From positions 1 to 64,000 of the forward strand of contig NZ_JABDHQ010000006.1 of assembly GCF_018709685.1 (NCBI RefSeq): a stretch of 64,000 nt of DNA, in the 5' to 3' direction. A program made the position numbers and the translations under genes. Below, in pieces: positions 8,158 through 15,219 of the stretch; position 1 is the stretch's first letter, and each line of letters opens with the position of its first letter. The notes beneath the pieces were generated by a model that did not search any database, had not been told where the DNA came from, and was given only the letters and a program-made list of their open reading frames with translations. Source of the DNA: Akkermansia muciniphila. GTDB taxonomy: Bacteria > Verrucomicrobiota > Verrucomicrobiia > Verrucomicrobiales > Akkermansiaceae.

Positions 8158-9117
8158 TCAGGCCCGGAACGTTTCGCCGAAGTGGGTGTTGAGCGCCAGA
8201 TGGGCGGACCCCAGGATGCCCGCCTCCGTGCCGAACTGGGCGGGGAGGATTTCAAGCTCTTCCACCAGCGGGGCGGCAAGCTGGGCCCTCATGATTTCCT
8301 GGAGGGGCTGGAAGAGCAGGGTCTTGGCCTTCGCCACGCCGCCGCCGATGATGATGGCCTGCGGATTCAGCAGGTAGCAGCAGTTCATCAGCGCGCAGGA
8401 AAGCTTCACGGCCAGGTCCCGCCATACCTGGGCGGCCACTTCATCCCCCGCCAGTGCGGCCCGTTCCAGGGCGATGGGGTTGCAGTCCACAATGGCCTTG
8501 TCCACGCCGTGGCTGGCGTACAGGGTGCGGGCGTCCGCCGCTATTTCCCGGTTGCCCACGTAATCCTCCAGGGCGCCGCGGTTGCCGTAATGGCCCAGCC
8601 GCCCCCGGTAGTCGATGCTCGTCTGTCCCAGTTCTCCGGCGGAGCAGGTGGCCCCGCGCACAAGGTCCCCGTTCACGATGAGACCGCTGCCCACACCCGT
8701 GCCCAGGGTCAGGCAGACCAGGTGCCTTTTTCCCCTTCCTGCCCCCAGCTTCCATTCCGCGTAGGCCATGCAGTTGGCGTCGTTCTCCACATACACGGGC
8801 AGTCCGCAGGCGGCCTGGAGCATGTCCCGCACCGGAACGTTGTTCCATCCGGGCACGTTGGTGAGCGTGTAGACGGTTCCCTGGTAAAAGTTGACGAAGC
8901 CGGGCATCCCCATGCCGATGGCCTGCACCTCCGGGTGGTTCAGCCGCAGCATGTTCACGAACTGGGCGATGGCTTCAATCAATTGATCCGGATTGCCGTA
9001 TTCCTGGGTGGCGATGGAAGGCGCGTGCGCGATCACTTCCGTCCCTTTGACGACCCCCAGCTTGATGGAGGTGCCCCCGAAGTCAATGCCGATGGTGGGG
9101 ATGGTTGAAGCTGTCAT
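8158..9117 (-). CDS. ROK-family sugar kinase (glucokinase-like)
   Basis: This 319-residue kinase has an N-terminal phosphate loop (IGIDFGGTSIKLGVV), the motif LTLGTGVGSGLIVNG, and GELGQTSIDY with the ROK Glu. It would phosphorylate a hexose, most likely glucose, with ATP in the cytoplasm. The usual ROK zinc cluster CGCGxxGCxE reads LGHYGNRGALED here, so all the Cys ligands are missing. The start ATG at 9117 puts the P-loop near residue 10; the longer frame adds 50 unrelated residues. It is the first gene of the four-gene operon that runs to 6265. Confidence 0.9.
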   Translation of the reverse strand: MTASTIPTIGIDFGGTSIKLGVVKGTEVIAHAPSIATQEYGNPDQLIEAIAQFVNMLRLNHPEVQAIGMGMPGFVNFYQGTVYTLTNVPGWNNVPVRDMLQAACGLPVYVENDANCMAYAEWKLGAGRGKRHLVCLTLGTGVGSGLIVNGDLVRGATCSAGELGQTSIDYRGRLGHYGNRGALEDYVGNREIAADARTLYASHGVDKAIVDCNPIALERAALAGDEVAAQVWRDLAVKLSCALMNCCYLLNPQAIIIGGGVAKAKTLLFQPLQEIMRAQLAAPLVEELEILPAQFGTEAGILGSAHLALNTHFGETFRA

Positions 9118-9340
9118 ATGGTACCAATATAGAATTTTACGGGTCGATGGAAAGGTTAAATGAAGTACGTTTCCGTTAAAAAAACGGCTGGATGGATGCC
9201 GCGGAAAATGACTTGTTTCATGGCTGAATTTTCTTGAATGAACATTTGGCCGCTTGTAGTGTCTCATAGTCTAGTCAGTTGGGCGGTCTCGCCCGCTGTT
9301 CGTGAAACATCGTCAACCTCAGCCCATAGAGACACCTCAT

Positions 9341-10153
9341 ATGCCTACTCCCAAGAAAACCGAAAGCAAGGCCGCCGCCAAAAAAGCTCCGGCTCCCAAG
9401 AAAAAGACCTGCGGGAAGACCGCCTGCAAGACCCCTGTAGAGCAAGAGGCTCCCGCTAAAAAGAAAAAGGCTGCGGAACCGAAAAAGGCCGTCAAGCCGG
9501 CTAAAAAAGCCGCCACCCCTGCCGCCGCTGTGGAAAAGAAGCCGGAACCTAAGACGGCCAAAAAGGCCCCGGCCAGGAAAGCCGCCGCTTCTCCCGCCGC
9601 TCCGGCGCCCGCTCCCGCCAGGAATGAGCTGACGGATGAACAGACGGAAGCCATCGCCGCCGCTAAGGCGCAACTGGCCGCGGACCCGGAATGGGAACCC
9701 TTTGTGCTGATGCAGCGCCAGCACCTGATGGACCTGCGCGACAGGGCGCTGGATAACATGAGCGGCGTGGCCCGCGACACCCTCCGGAACCATCCGGAAG
9801 GCAGTGAGGCCTCCGGCTCCGGTGAGCACCAGGCGGACGCCGGCAGCGATGCCTATGACCGTGACTTCGCCCTCAGCCTTCTTTCCAAGGAACAGGACGG
9901 CCTGTATGAAATTGAGCAGGCGCTTGCCCGCATTGACAACGGAACGTACGGCATTTGTGAAATGTCATACAAGGTCATTCCCATCCTGCGCCTGGAGGCC
10001 ATCCCCTTCGCGCGCCTTACCGTGGAATGCCAGGCCCAGTGGGAAAAGGAAAAAGGGCAGAACGCCCGGTTCCGCCCCAGAGTGGCCCTGGGCTTTGCGG
10101 GAGGACAAAATGATGTTGATTTATCTGTTTCACTTGACGATGATGAAGAATAG
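9341..10153 (+). CDS. DksA/TraR-family protein with a lysine/alanine-rich N-terminal tail
   Basis: This 270-residue protein has two parts. Residues 1-94 are a low-complexity Lys/Ala/Pro tail (about a quarter Lys) resembling histone H1 or chlamydial Hc proteins. Residues 95-270 are a DksA-like module with a coiled-coil region and a C-terminal finger (GTYGICEMSYKVIP...FARLTVECQAQ). DksA binds the RNA polymerase secondary channel and works with ppGpp. Only the first Cys of each expected CxxC pair is present (CEMS and CQAQ). I start at the ATG at 9341, where the tail begins. It lies just upstream of rpmG and rpsR, which suggests a ribosome or stress link. Confidence 0.85.
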   Translation: MPTPKKTESKAAAKKAPAPKKKTCGKTACKTPVEQEAPAKKKKAAEPKKAVKPAKKAATPAAAVEKKPEPKTAKKAPARKAAASPAAPAPAPARNELTDEQTEAIAAAKAQLAADPEWEPFVLMQRQHLMDLRDRALDNMSGVARDTLRNHPEGSEASGSGEHQADAGSDAYDRDFALSLLSKEQDGLYEIEQALARIDNGTYGICEMSYKVIPILRLEAIPFARLTVECQAQWEKEKGQNARFRPRVALGFAGGQNDVDLSVSLDDDEE

Positions 10154-10186
10154 TGTATAAATCCTCCCCCGTAACACATTTTCATC

Positions 10187-10360
10187 ATGCCAAGAGACAT
10201 CATCATCCTCGAATGCACTGAGGCCAAAGCCGAAGGAAAGCCTACGTCCCGCTACGTCACCACGCGCAACAAGAAGAGCCTGCGTACCCCCGGCCGCCTG
10301 GAAAAGGTTAAGTACAATCCTTTCCTGAAGCGCCGTACGCTTCATCGTGAAATGCGTTAA
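10187..10360 (+). CDS. rpmG: 50S ribosomal protein L33
   Basis: This 57-residue protein reads [18 protein letters not shown]... and continues with [19 protein letters not shown], the clear L33 signature. It ends [10 protein letters not shown]. It has a single Cys, so it is the zinc-independent (C-minus) type of L33. It is part of the large ribosomal subunit near the E site. It sits 33 bp after the DksA-like gene and 29 bp before rpsR, probably in one transcript. Confidence 0.96.
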   Translation: MPRDIIILECTEAKAEGKPTSRYVTTRNKKSLRTPGRLEKVKYNPFLKRRTLHREMR

Positions 10361-10389
10361 TAACGGGCCAGCCTATATTCTTTATTATT

Positions 10390-10635
10390 ATGTCCACTGA
10401 ACCCAAGACTGTAGAACGTCGTATTCGTTTCCGCACGTGCAATCGCCAGATGCCGCGCCGCCGTCTCGACATCCCGATGGATCAGGTCGATCTGCTCAAC
10501 CCCGATTTCCTGTCCAAGTTCACCTCTGAAACCGGCAAAATTCTTCCCCGCCGCGTGACCGGTCTGTCTGCCAAGATGCACCGCAAGGTGACCCGTGAAA
10601 TCAAGCGGGCCCGTTCCATCAACCTTCTGCCGTAA
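10390..10635 (+). CDS. rpsR: 30S ribosomal protein S18
   Basis: This 81-residue protein carries S18 signatures: a [29 protein letters not shown] block and the conserved [22 protein letters not shown] ending. S18 binds S6 on the platform of the small subunit. Here it pairs with rpmG rather than with rpsF, ssb and rplI as in many bacteria. The length is normal for the family. A hairpin about 45 bp downstream may end or attenuate the ribosomal transcript. Confidence 0.96.
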   Translation: MSTEPKTVERRIRFRTCNRQMPRRRLDIPMDQVDLLNPDFLSKFTSETGKILPRRVTGLSAKMHRKVTREIKRARSINLLP

Positions 10636-10679
10636 CAAGCGCCAAGGAAAATCTCTTTCGGTAGAAATTGTCTTTGCAG

Positions 10680-10714
10680 GCGGGAGTTTGTCCGGTAACA
10701 GGGCAGACTCCCGC
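10680..10714 (+). terminator. Probable intrinsic terminator after rpsR
   Basis: Arms GCGGGAGT and ACTCCCGC enclose a 19-nt loop and are followed by TTTATT. It lies between rpsR and folE2, so it could end the ribosomal-protein transcript or partly attenuate read-through into folE2. Confidence 0.5.
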
Positions 10715-10738
10715 TTTATTTCCAGCCATCATCCTCCC

Positions 10739-11533
10739 ATGCAGGAACTGAAAGATACCCAGTCCGAGACGGATACGCGCAATATCTCCATTGACCGGGT
10801 GGGCGTCAAGGGGTTGCGCTTCCCCATCCAGATTCAGGACAAGCTCAACCGCATCCAGTCCACCGTGGCGACGGTTTCCCTGGCGGTGGACCTGCCGGAG
10901 GAATTCAAGGGCACACACATGAGCCGCTTTGTGGAGGCCCTGCACCAGCACGGCCCCCTGCTGGACGTGCACACGGCCCTGGCCGTTCCCCGGGAACTGC
11001 TCCGCCGCCTGTCCGCGCGCCGCTCCCATGTAGAAATGGAATTCCCGTTCTTCCGCGCCAAGAATGCCCCCGTGACCGGAATAGAAGGGATGATGGATTA
11101 CGTGGTCCGCTTTGAAATGGAGGCGGAAGCGGACAACAAGCTGGCGGACTTCAAGCTGACCGTGGTCGTCCCCGTGACGACGCTGTGCCCCTGTTCCAAG
11201 GCCATGAGCGCCTACGGGGCCCACAACCAGCGCGGGCTGGTCACTTATTCCGTGCGGTTTGCCTCCCGTCCCGTCTGGATTGAAGACCTGATTGACCTGG
11301 TGGAATCCTGCGCCAGCTGCTCCCTGTACAGCGTGCTGAAAAGGCCGGATGAAAAATGGGTGACGGAAAAGGCATATGAAAACCCCGTCTTTGTAGAAGA
11401 CCTGGTGCGGAACGTGGCGCTGAAAACGCAGAGCCATTCCGCCTTCAGCTGGTACCGGGTGGAGGCGGAAAACTTTGAATCCATCCACAACCACCAGGCG
11501 TACGCCGTCATTGAACGCGACCTGCGTTCCTGA
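10739..11533 (+). CDS. folE2: GTP cyclohydrolase FolE2 (type IB)
   Basis: This 264-residue enzyme converts GTP to dihydroneopterin triphosphate, the first step of folate and queuosine precursor synthesis. It belongs to the tunnelling-fold FolE2 family: the VGVKGLRFPI opening, the catalytic region VPVTTLCPCSKAMSAYGAHNQRG with its conserved Cys, and a C-terminal RVEAENFESIHNHQAYA block. FolE2 works with metals other than zinc and often substitutes for FolE. I start at the ATG at 10739; upstream sequence in this frame crosses the terminator-like hairpin. It is 21 bp before hemX. Confidence 0.93.
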   Translation: MQELKDTQSETDTRNISIDRVGVKGLRFPIQIQDKLNRIQSTVATVSLAVDLPEEFKGTHMSRFVEALHQHGPLLDVHTALAVPRELLRRLSARRSHVEMEFPFFRAKNAPVTGIEGMMDYVVRFEMEAEADNKLADFKLTVVVPVTTLCPCSKAMSAYGAHNQRGLVTYSVRFASRPVWIEDLIDLVESCASCSLYSVLKRPDEKWVTEKAYENPVFVEDLVRNVALKTQSHSAFSWYRVEAENFESIHNHQAYAVIERDLRS

Positions 11534-11554
11534 ACTTTTTCCCGTGCCGGAGTT

Positions 11555-12313
11555 ATGAACGACAACTGGTGGGCCATCGCATCTCTCGTCCTGTCCCTGG
11601 CTTTCACGGGGCTGGGATGGCGCCTGCTGGCCTCCGGGCGCCGTTTTTTATACGCCCACCTCTGGATGGCGTGCCTCTTTGCGCTCCAGACCGGGGCGCT
11701 CTGCGTCAAGGCGTACCAGACGGGGATGTGCCCCATACGCGGCGCATCGGAAGTGCTCTTCTTCCTTTCCTGGACCATCAACCTCTTTTACCTTCTGCTG
11801 GGCCGCGCGTACCGCATGTCCGTGCTGGGCATCTTCACGGCTCCGGCCATTGCCCTGCTGACGGCGCTTTCCCTCCTGGTCAGCGTATCCGGCGCGGATG
11901 TGCAGGGCACGCATGACTTCTGGGTGACGGCGCACGTGGGCGTGGCCATGATGTCCTACGGGGCCGGGGGCCTGGCCGCCGCCGCGGGCGTGGCGTTCTG
12001 CATGCAGAATGAATGCCTTAAAAAGCGCCAGATTCCCGGCACCTGCCGCCTTCTGCCCCCCATCCGCACGCTGGAAGCCAGCATGAAACGCCTGATCCTG
12101 GTGGCGTTCATTCTGCTCCTGGCCGGGGAATGGCTGGGCTGGCAGCGGCACCTCCCCATCAACGGGGCCAAGACCGTCATTGTCATTCTGCTGACGCTGG
12201 GCTACGCCGCCCTCCTGTGGCGGACCTACCGCCGCGGGATGCCGGGCAGGGGCCTGGCCTACTGCTGTGTGGTCCTCTTTATTGCATCCATGAGCATTTT
12301 CCTGGTAAGCTGA
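11555..12313 (+). CDS. hemX: HemX/CcsA-like membrane protein
   Basis: This 252-residue integral membrane protein has about eight predicted helices and the cytochrome c assembly (CcsA/CcmC) fold. Conserved histidines lie in THDFWVTAHVGVAMMSYGAGGLAAAAG and near the C-terminal helices. HemX proteins sit beside hemA in many bacteria and affect GluTR level or heme handling. The stop overlaps the hemA ATG (TGATG), so translational coupling is likely. A role in cytochrome c biogenesis is the alternative reading. Confidence 0.85.
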   Translation: MNDNWWAIASLVLSLAFTGLGWRLLASGRRFLYAHLWMACLFALQTGALCVKAYQTGMCPIRGASEVLFFLSWTINLFYLLLGRAYRMSVLGIFTAPAIALLTALSLLVSVSGADVQGTHDFWVTAHVGVAMMSYGAGGLAAAAGVAFCMQNECLKKRQIPGTCRLLPPIRTLEASMKRLILVAFILLLAGEWLGWQRHLPINGAKTVIVILLTLGYAALLWRTYRRGMPGRGLAYCCVVLFIASMSIFLVS

Positions 12314-13335
12314 TGAGAATGGTTTGTTTAGGCTTGAATCACCGGACCGCTCCCGTGGAAATACGTGAGCGTTTTGCCGTACCGTCCCACAGGCTCCAGG
12401 AAGAAGGGCGGCGCATCCGCTCCCTGCCGGACGTGGACCAGTGCGTGGTGCTTTCCACCTGCAACCGGATGGAAATCTACTACTGGTCAGACCGTCCTGA
12501 AAGCGCGCAGGAGCACATCCTGTCCCATTTCCTGGGGACCGGGCGCGGGAACGTGGACATGGGGGCCCACTTTTACAGCCACCTGGGCGCGGAGGCGCTG
12601 GAACACCTGTGCCGCGTGCTGAGCGGGCTGGACTCCATGGTGCTGGGTGAAACGGAAATCTTCGGCCAGGTGAAGACGGCCTACCAGATGGCGCTGGATG
12701 CCGGAGTGACCGCGGGCTGCGCCAACAAAACCTTCCAGAAAGCCTTCACCATCGGCAAGAGGGTGCGTACGGACAGCCAGATTCACGCCGGGGCCACCTC
12801 CGTGGGGTCCGTGGCCGTGGAGCTGGCGGAACAAATCTTCGGCGATCTTTCCGGCACGCGCGTCCTCATCCTGGGAGCCGGGGACATGAGCCGTGTGACG
12901 GGCCGCGCGCTGCGCGCCCGCGGGGCGGAGGGCATTTACGTGGCCAACCGCTCCTTTGACCGGGCCGTGGAACTGGCAGGCACCATCGGCGGCCAGGCCA
13001 TCCGGTACGACGTGTGGGGGGATTACCTCAAGGACATTGACGTGGTGGTGGCCGCCACCGCCGCCCCCCACTGCATCATCACGCAGGAAACGCTGCTGCC
13101 CCTGCGCGCCGCCCGCAAGTACCGCTCCCTGTTCCTGATTGACATCTCCGTTCCGCGCAACATCTCACCGGACGTGGCGGACATTGACGAGGTGTACCTG
13201 TACGACATTGACACCCTTACCCAGCTGGCGGATGAAGCCAAGCGCAGCCGGGAGCAGGAAGTCTCCCGGTGCGAAGCCATCATCCAGGACAATATCTCCA
13301 AATACTTTCCGGACTCCGCTCTCTATGACCAGTAA
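12313..13335 (+). CDS. hemA: Glutamyl-tRNA reductase, short form
   Basis: This 340-residue enzyme reduces Glu-tRNA to glutamate-1-semialdehyde, the first step of tetrapyrrole synthesis by the C5 route. The catalytic Cys is Cys50 in LSTCNRMEIY. The substrate motif is GLNHRTAP, and the NADPH domain has LGAGDMS (about residues 175-195). The protein stops shortly after the spinal helix (REQEVSRCEAIIQDNISKYF). The roughly 100-residue C-terminal dimerisation domain of typical GluTR (E. coli, 418 aa) is absent. The gene overlaps both hemX and hemC, so the three form one operon. Confidence 0.94.
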   Translation: MRMVCLGLNHRTAPVEIRERFAVPSHRLQEEGRRIRSLPDVDQCVVLSTCNRMEIYYWSDRPESAQEHILSHFLGTGRGNVDMGAHFYSHLGAEALEHLCRVLSGLDSMVLGETEIFGQVKTAYQMALDAGVTAGCANKTFQKAFTIGKRVRTDSQIHAGATSVGSVAVELAEQIFGDLSGTRVLILGAGDMSRVTGRALRARGAEGIYVANRSFDRAVELAGTIGGQAIRYDVWGDYLKDIDVVVAATAAPHCIITQETLLPLRAARKYRSLFLIDISVPRNISPDVADIDEVYLYDIDTLTQLADEAKRSREQEVSRCEAIIQDNISKYFPDSALYDQ

Positions 13336-14260
13336 AAACACCCTCATCATCGGCACCCGCGGGAGCGCCCTGGCGCTGGCCCAGGCGGACATGGTACAGG
13401 CCGCGCTGGCCGTCCGTCATCCCGGGTTGGACGTGCGCCGTGAAATCATCCATACCACCGGGGACCGCCGCACGGACGTGCCGCTGGCGGACGTGGCCCG
13501 CGTTTCCGGCATCGTGGACAAGGGAATCTTCATCAAGGAGCTGGAAGCCGCCCTGCAGGAAGGCCGCATTGACGTGGCGGTGCACAGCCTGAAGGACGTG
13601 CCCAGCGAGCTGGCACCCGGCTTCACGCTGGCCTCCGTCCTTCCCCGCGCCGCCGTGGAGGACGTGCTGATTACGAAAGAGCCGGACTGGAACGGAACGG
13701 GCACCCTGGCTACGGGAAGCGTGCGCCGCCGCCTCATGGCGCGTACGTACTGGGGCTCCGGCCTGCGGTTTGAGGACTTGCGGGGCAATGTGCCCACGCG
13801 CTTGGCGAAGCTGGCGCAGCACCCCGGCTGGGACGCCGTCATTCTGGCCAGGGCAGGACTGGACCGCCTGGGGCTGTATGCTCCGGAAACCGTGGCGGAT
13901 GGAAGAAAACTTTACATGCGCCCCCTGCCGGTGGAAGCCTTCATTCCCGCCGTGGGGCAGGGCATTGTGGGAATGGAATGCCGCGCCGCGGACAAGGAGA
14001 CGGCTGGCATTCTCAATAGCGTGAATGATCCGGAAGCCTATGGCTGCGCCCTGGCGGAACGTGCGTTCCTGGTGCGCCTGGGCGCCAGCTGCTCCACGCC
14101 TGTGGGGGTTTACGCCCGTTTGGAAGGTGAAGAAATGGTTCTGAGCGCGGCGTACTACGTGCCGGGCCGGGAAGAGCCTTTTGCCGTGGTGGTCCGGGGG
14201 GACCGGAAAGCTCCCCGGGACCTTGGCCTGCGGGCTTTTGAAGAACTGGGAGTGCGCTGA
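13325..14260 (+). CDS. hemC: Hydroxymethylbilane synthase (porphobilinogen deaminase)
   Basis: This 311-residue enzyme polymerises four porphobilinogens into hydroxymethylbilane. The N-terminal motif is IIGTRGSALALAQADMVQ. The substrate-binding region IDVAVHSLKDVPSELAPG and the Arg-rich GSVRRRLMART block follow. The dipyrromethane cofactor Cys is in LGASCSTPVGVYA near residue 260. The start at 13325 overlaps the end of hemA by 11 bp, and the longer frame is a hemA shadow. hemB and hemD are not in this window. Confidence 0.95.
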   Translation: MTSKNTLIIGTRGSALALAQADMVQAALAVRHPGLDVRREIIHTTGDRRTDVPLADVARVSGIVDKGIFIKELEAALQEGRIDVAVHSLKDVPSELAPGFTLASVLPRAAVEDVLITKEPDWNGTGTLATGSVRRRLMARTYWGSGLRFEDLRGNVPTRLAKLAQHPGWDAVILARAGLDRLGLYAPETVADGRKLYMRPLPVEAFIPAVGQGIVGMECRAADKETAGILNSVNDPEAYGCALAERAFLVRLGASCSTPVGVYARLEGEEMVLSAAYYVPGREEPFAVVVRGDRKAPRDLGLRAFEELGVR

Positions 14261-14305
14261 CGGCGCGGTTCTCCCGCTTTTTTCCGGAGCATGGAAAACA
14301 AAAAA

Positions 14306-14330
14306 AGGTCCCGGACTTTGTCCGGAACCT
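14306..14330 (-). terminator. Intrinsic terminator for the small basic protein gene
   Basis: On the minus strand the hairpin has arms AGGTTCCGGAC and GTCCGGGACCT with an AAA loop, followed directly by seven T residues. It lies 25 bp after the stop of the 55-residue gene. The same hairpin could also stop read-through from hemC on the other strand. Confidence 0.75.
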
Positions 14331-14355
14331 GAATTGGGCAGTGAGCGCACGGAAA

Positions 14356-14523
14356 TTAGTGTTTTTCCTTGTGACTGTCCTTGGAGCTGGAGCTCTTTTC
14401 GGACATAAACTGCCCGGTTGAAGCATCACGCTTGACGCGCTGCCCGGTTTTATTGGTGGTGGTTTCAGAGCGCTTCTTTGAACCGCCTCTGTGATTTCCA
14501 CCCATGTGGGAACTGGTTGCCAT
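14356..14523 (-). CDS. Small basic hydrophilic protein, unknown function
   Basis: This is a 55-residue protein (MATSSHMGGNHRGGSKKR...). It is rich in Ser, Lys, Thr, His and Gly, with a central VKRDASTGQFM block and a Ser/Lys-rich tail. There is no hydrophobic segment, so it is probably cytosolic and may be disordered. Two signals make it a real gene: an exceptionally strong Shine-Dalgarno sequence (AAGGAGGTGAATATAAC before ATG), and a clean terminator just downstream. Such an RBS predicts high expression. The RDASTGQF-type core recurs in small bacterial proteins of unknown function. Nucleic-acid binding is possible but only inferred from charge. Confidence 0.7.
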   Translation of the reverse strand: MATSSHMGGNHRGGSKKRSETTTNKTGQRVKRDASTGQFMSEKSSSSKDSHKEKH

Positions 14524-14652
14524 GTTATATTCACCTCCTTTCCATTTTCTTCACTTGTTCATGAACGAGAGAAGAAATCCGGCCATATCATAGGTCCCTG
14601 TGACAGCATTTGGGCCTTGCGGACGGCGCTTGTGCAAAAATGTGCGCCTGGT

Positions 14653-15009
14653 TTATGAAGAAGACTGCTTCATCAGGTAATCCCTCAGCGCCGCGGCTTC
14701 GTTGTGCTCCGTGTTTCTGGCGGAATACAGCAGCGTTATCTTTCCCTTGCGGGCTAGTTGGAGAAGGTGGGAAACCGCCTCCGTATTGTTGTCAAGCTCT
14801 TCAAAGTACCTCTGGCGGAACTCATCCCATTTGGCATCATCATGGTCAAACCACTGGCGCAGGCGTGTGGTGGGGGCTGCGTTCTTCTCCCATTCATCCC
14901 AGGAAGCCTTTTCCTTGGAAATGCCGCGCGGCCATAGCCGGTCCACCAGCACGCGGTACCCGTCTCCGGCGTCCTGGGGATCATAAATGCGTTTGATGGA
15001 AATATTCAT
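14653..15009 (-). CDS. DUF488/YeaO-family protein
   Basis: This 118-residue protein matches the YeaO-like DUF488 family: KRIYDPQDAGDGYRVLVDRLWPRGISKEKA near the N-terminus, a central region rich in Trp and Phe, and a TLLYSARNTEHNEAAAL block near the C-terminus. The length is normal. The molecular function of the family is not settled. It is monocistronic here, followed by a gap of about 130 bp before the small basic protein gene. Confidence 0.88.
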   Translation of the reverse strand: MNISIKRIYDPQDAGDGYRVLVDRLWPRGISKEKASWDEWEKNAAPTTRLRQWFDHDDAKWDEFRQRYFEELDNNTEAVSHLLQLARKGKITLLYSARNTEHNEAAALRDYLMKQSSS

Positions 15010-15142
15010 TTAAAAAATAGTTTTATTACAGAAATAGAGCTTCCCGAGCATGCATCCGTTGAGCCGGAGAAGGTCATGCGGCCGTCCTGCGGCATGCGCG
15101 GCGCGGCGGCTGACGGGTAAAACAAAGGTGGAATCGGAAGAA

Positions 15143-15171
15143 CGTCTCCGGGCCTGAAAGGCCCGGAGACG
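15143..15171 (-). terminator. Strong hairpin, probable terminator of the autotransporter gene
   Basis: A perfect 13-bp inverted repeat (CGTCTCCGGGCCT and its complement around a GAA loop) lies 49 bp downstream of the autotransporter stop. The T-run is weak on both strands, but the stem is very stable. It most likely ends the minus-strand transcript. Confidence 0.6.
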
Positions 15172-15219
15172 CTGGAAAAACGCAGTGCCTGCGGATAGGT
15201 GGAAGATAGGTGTTCCGGA

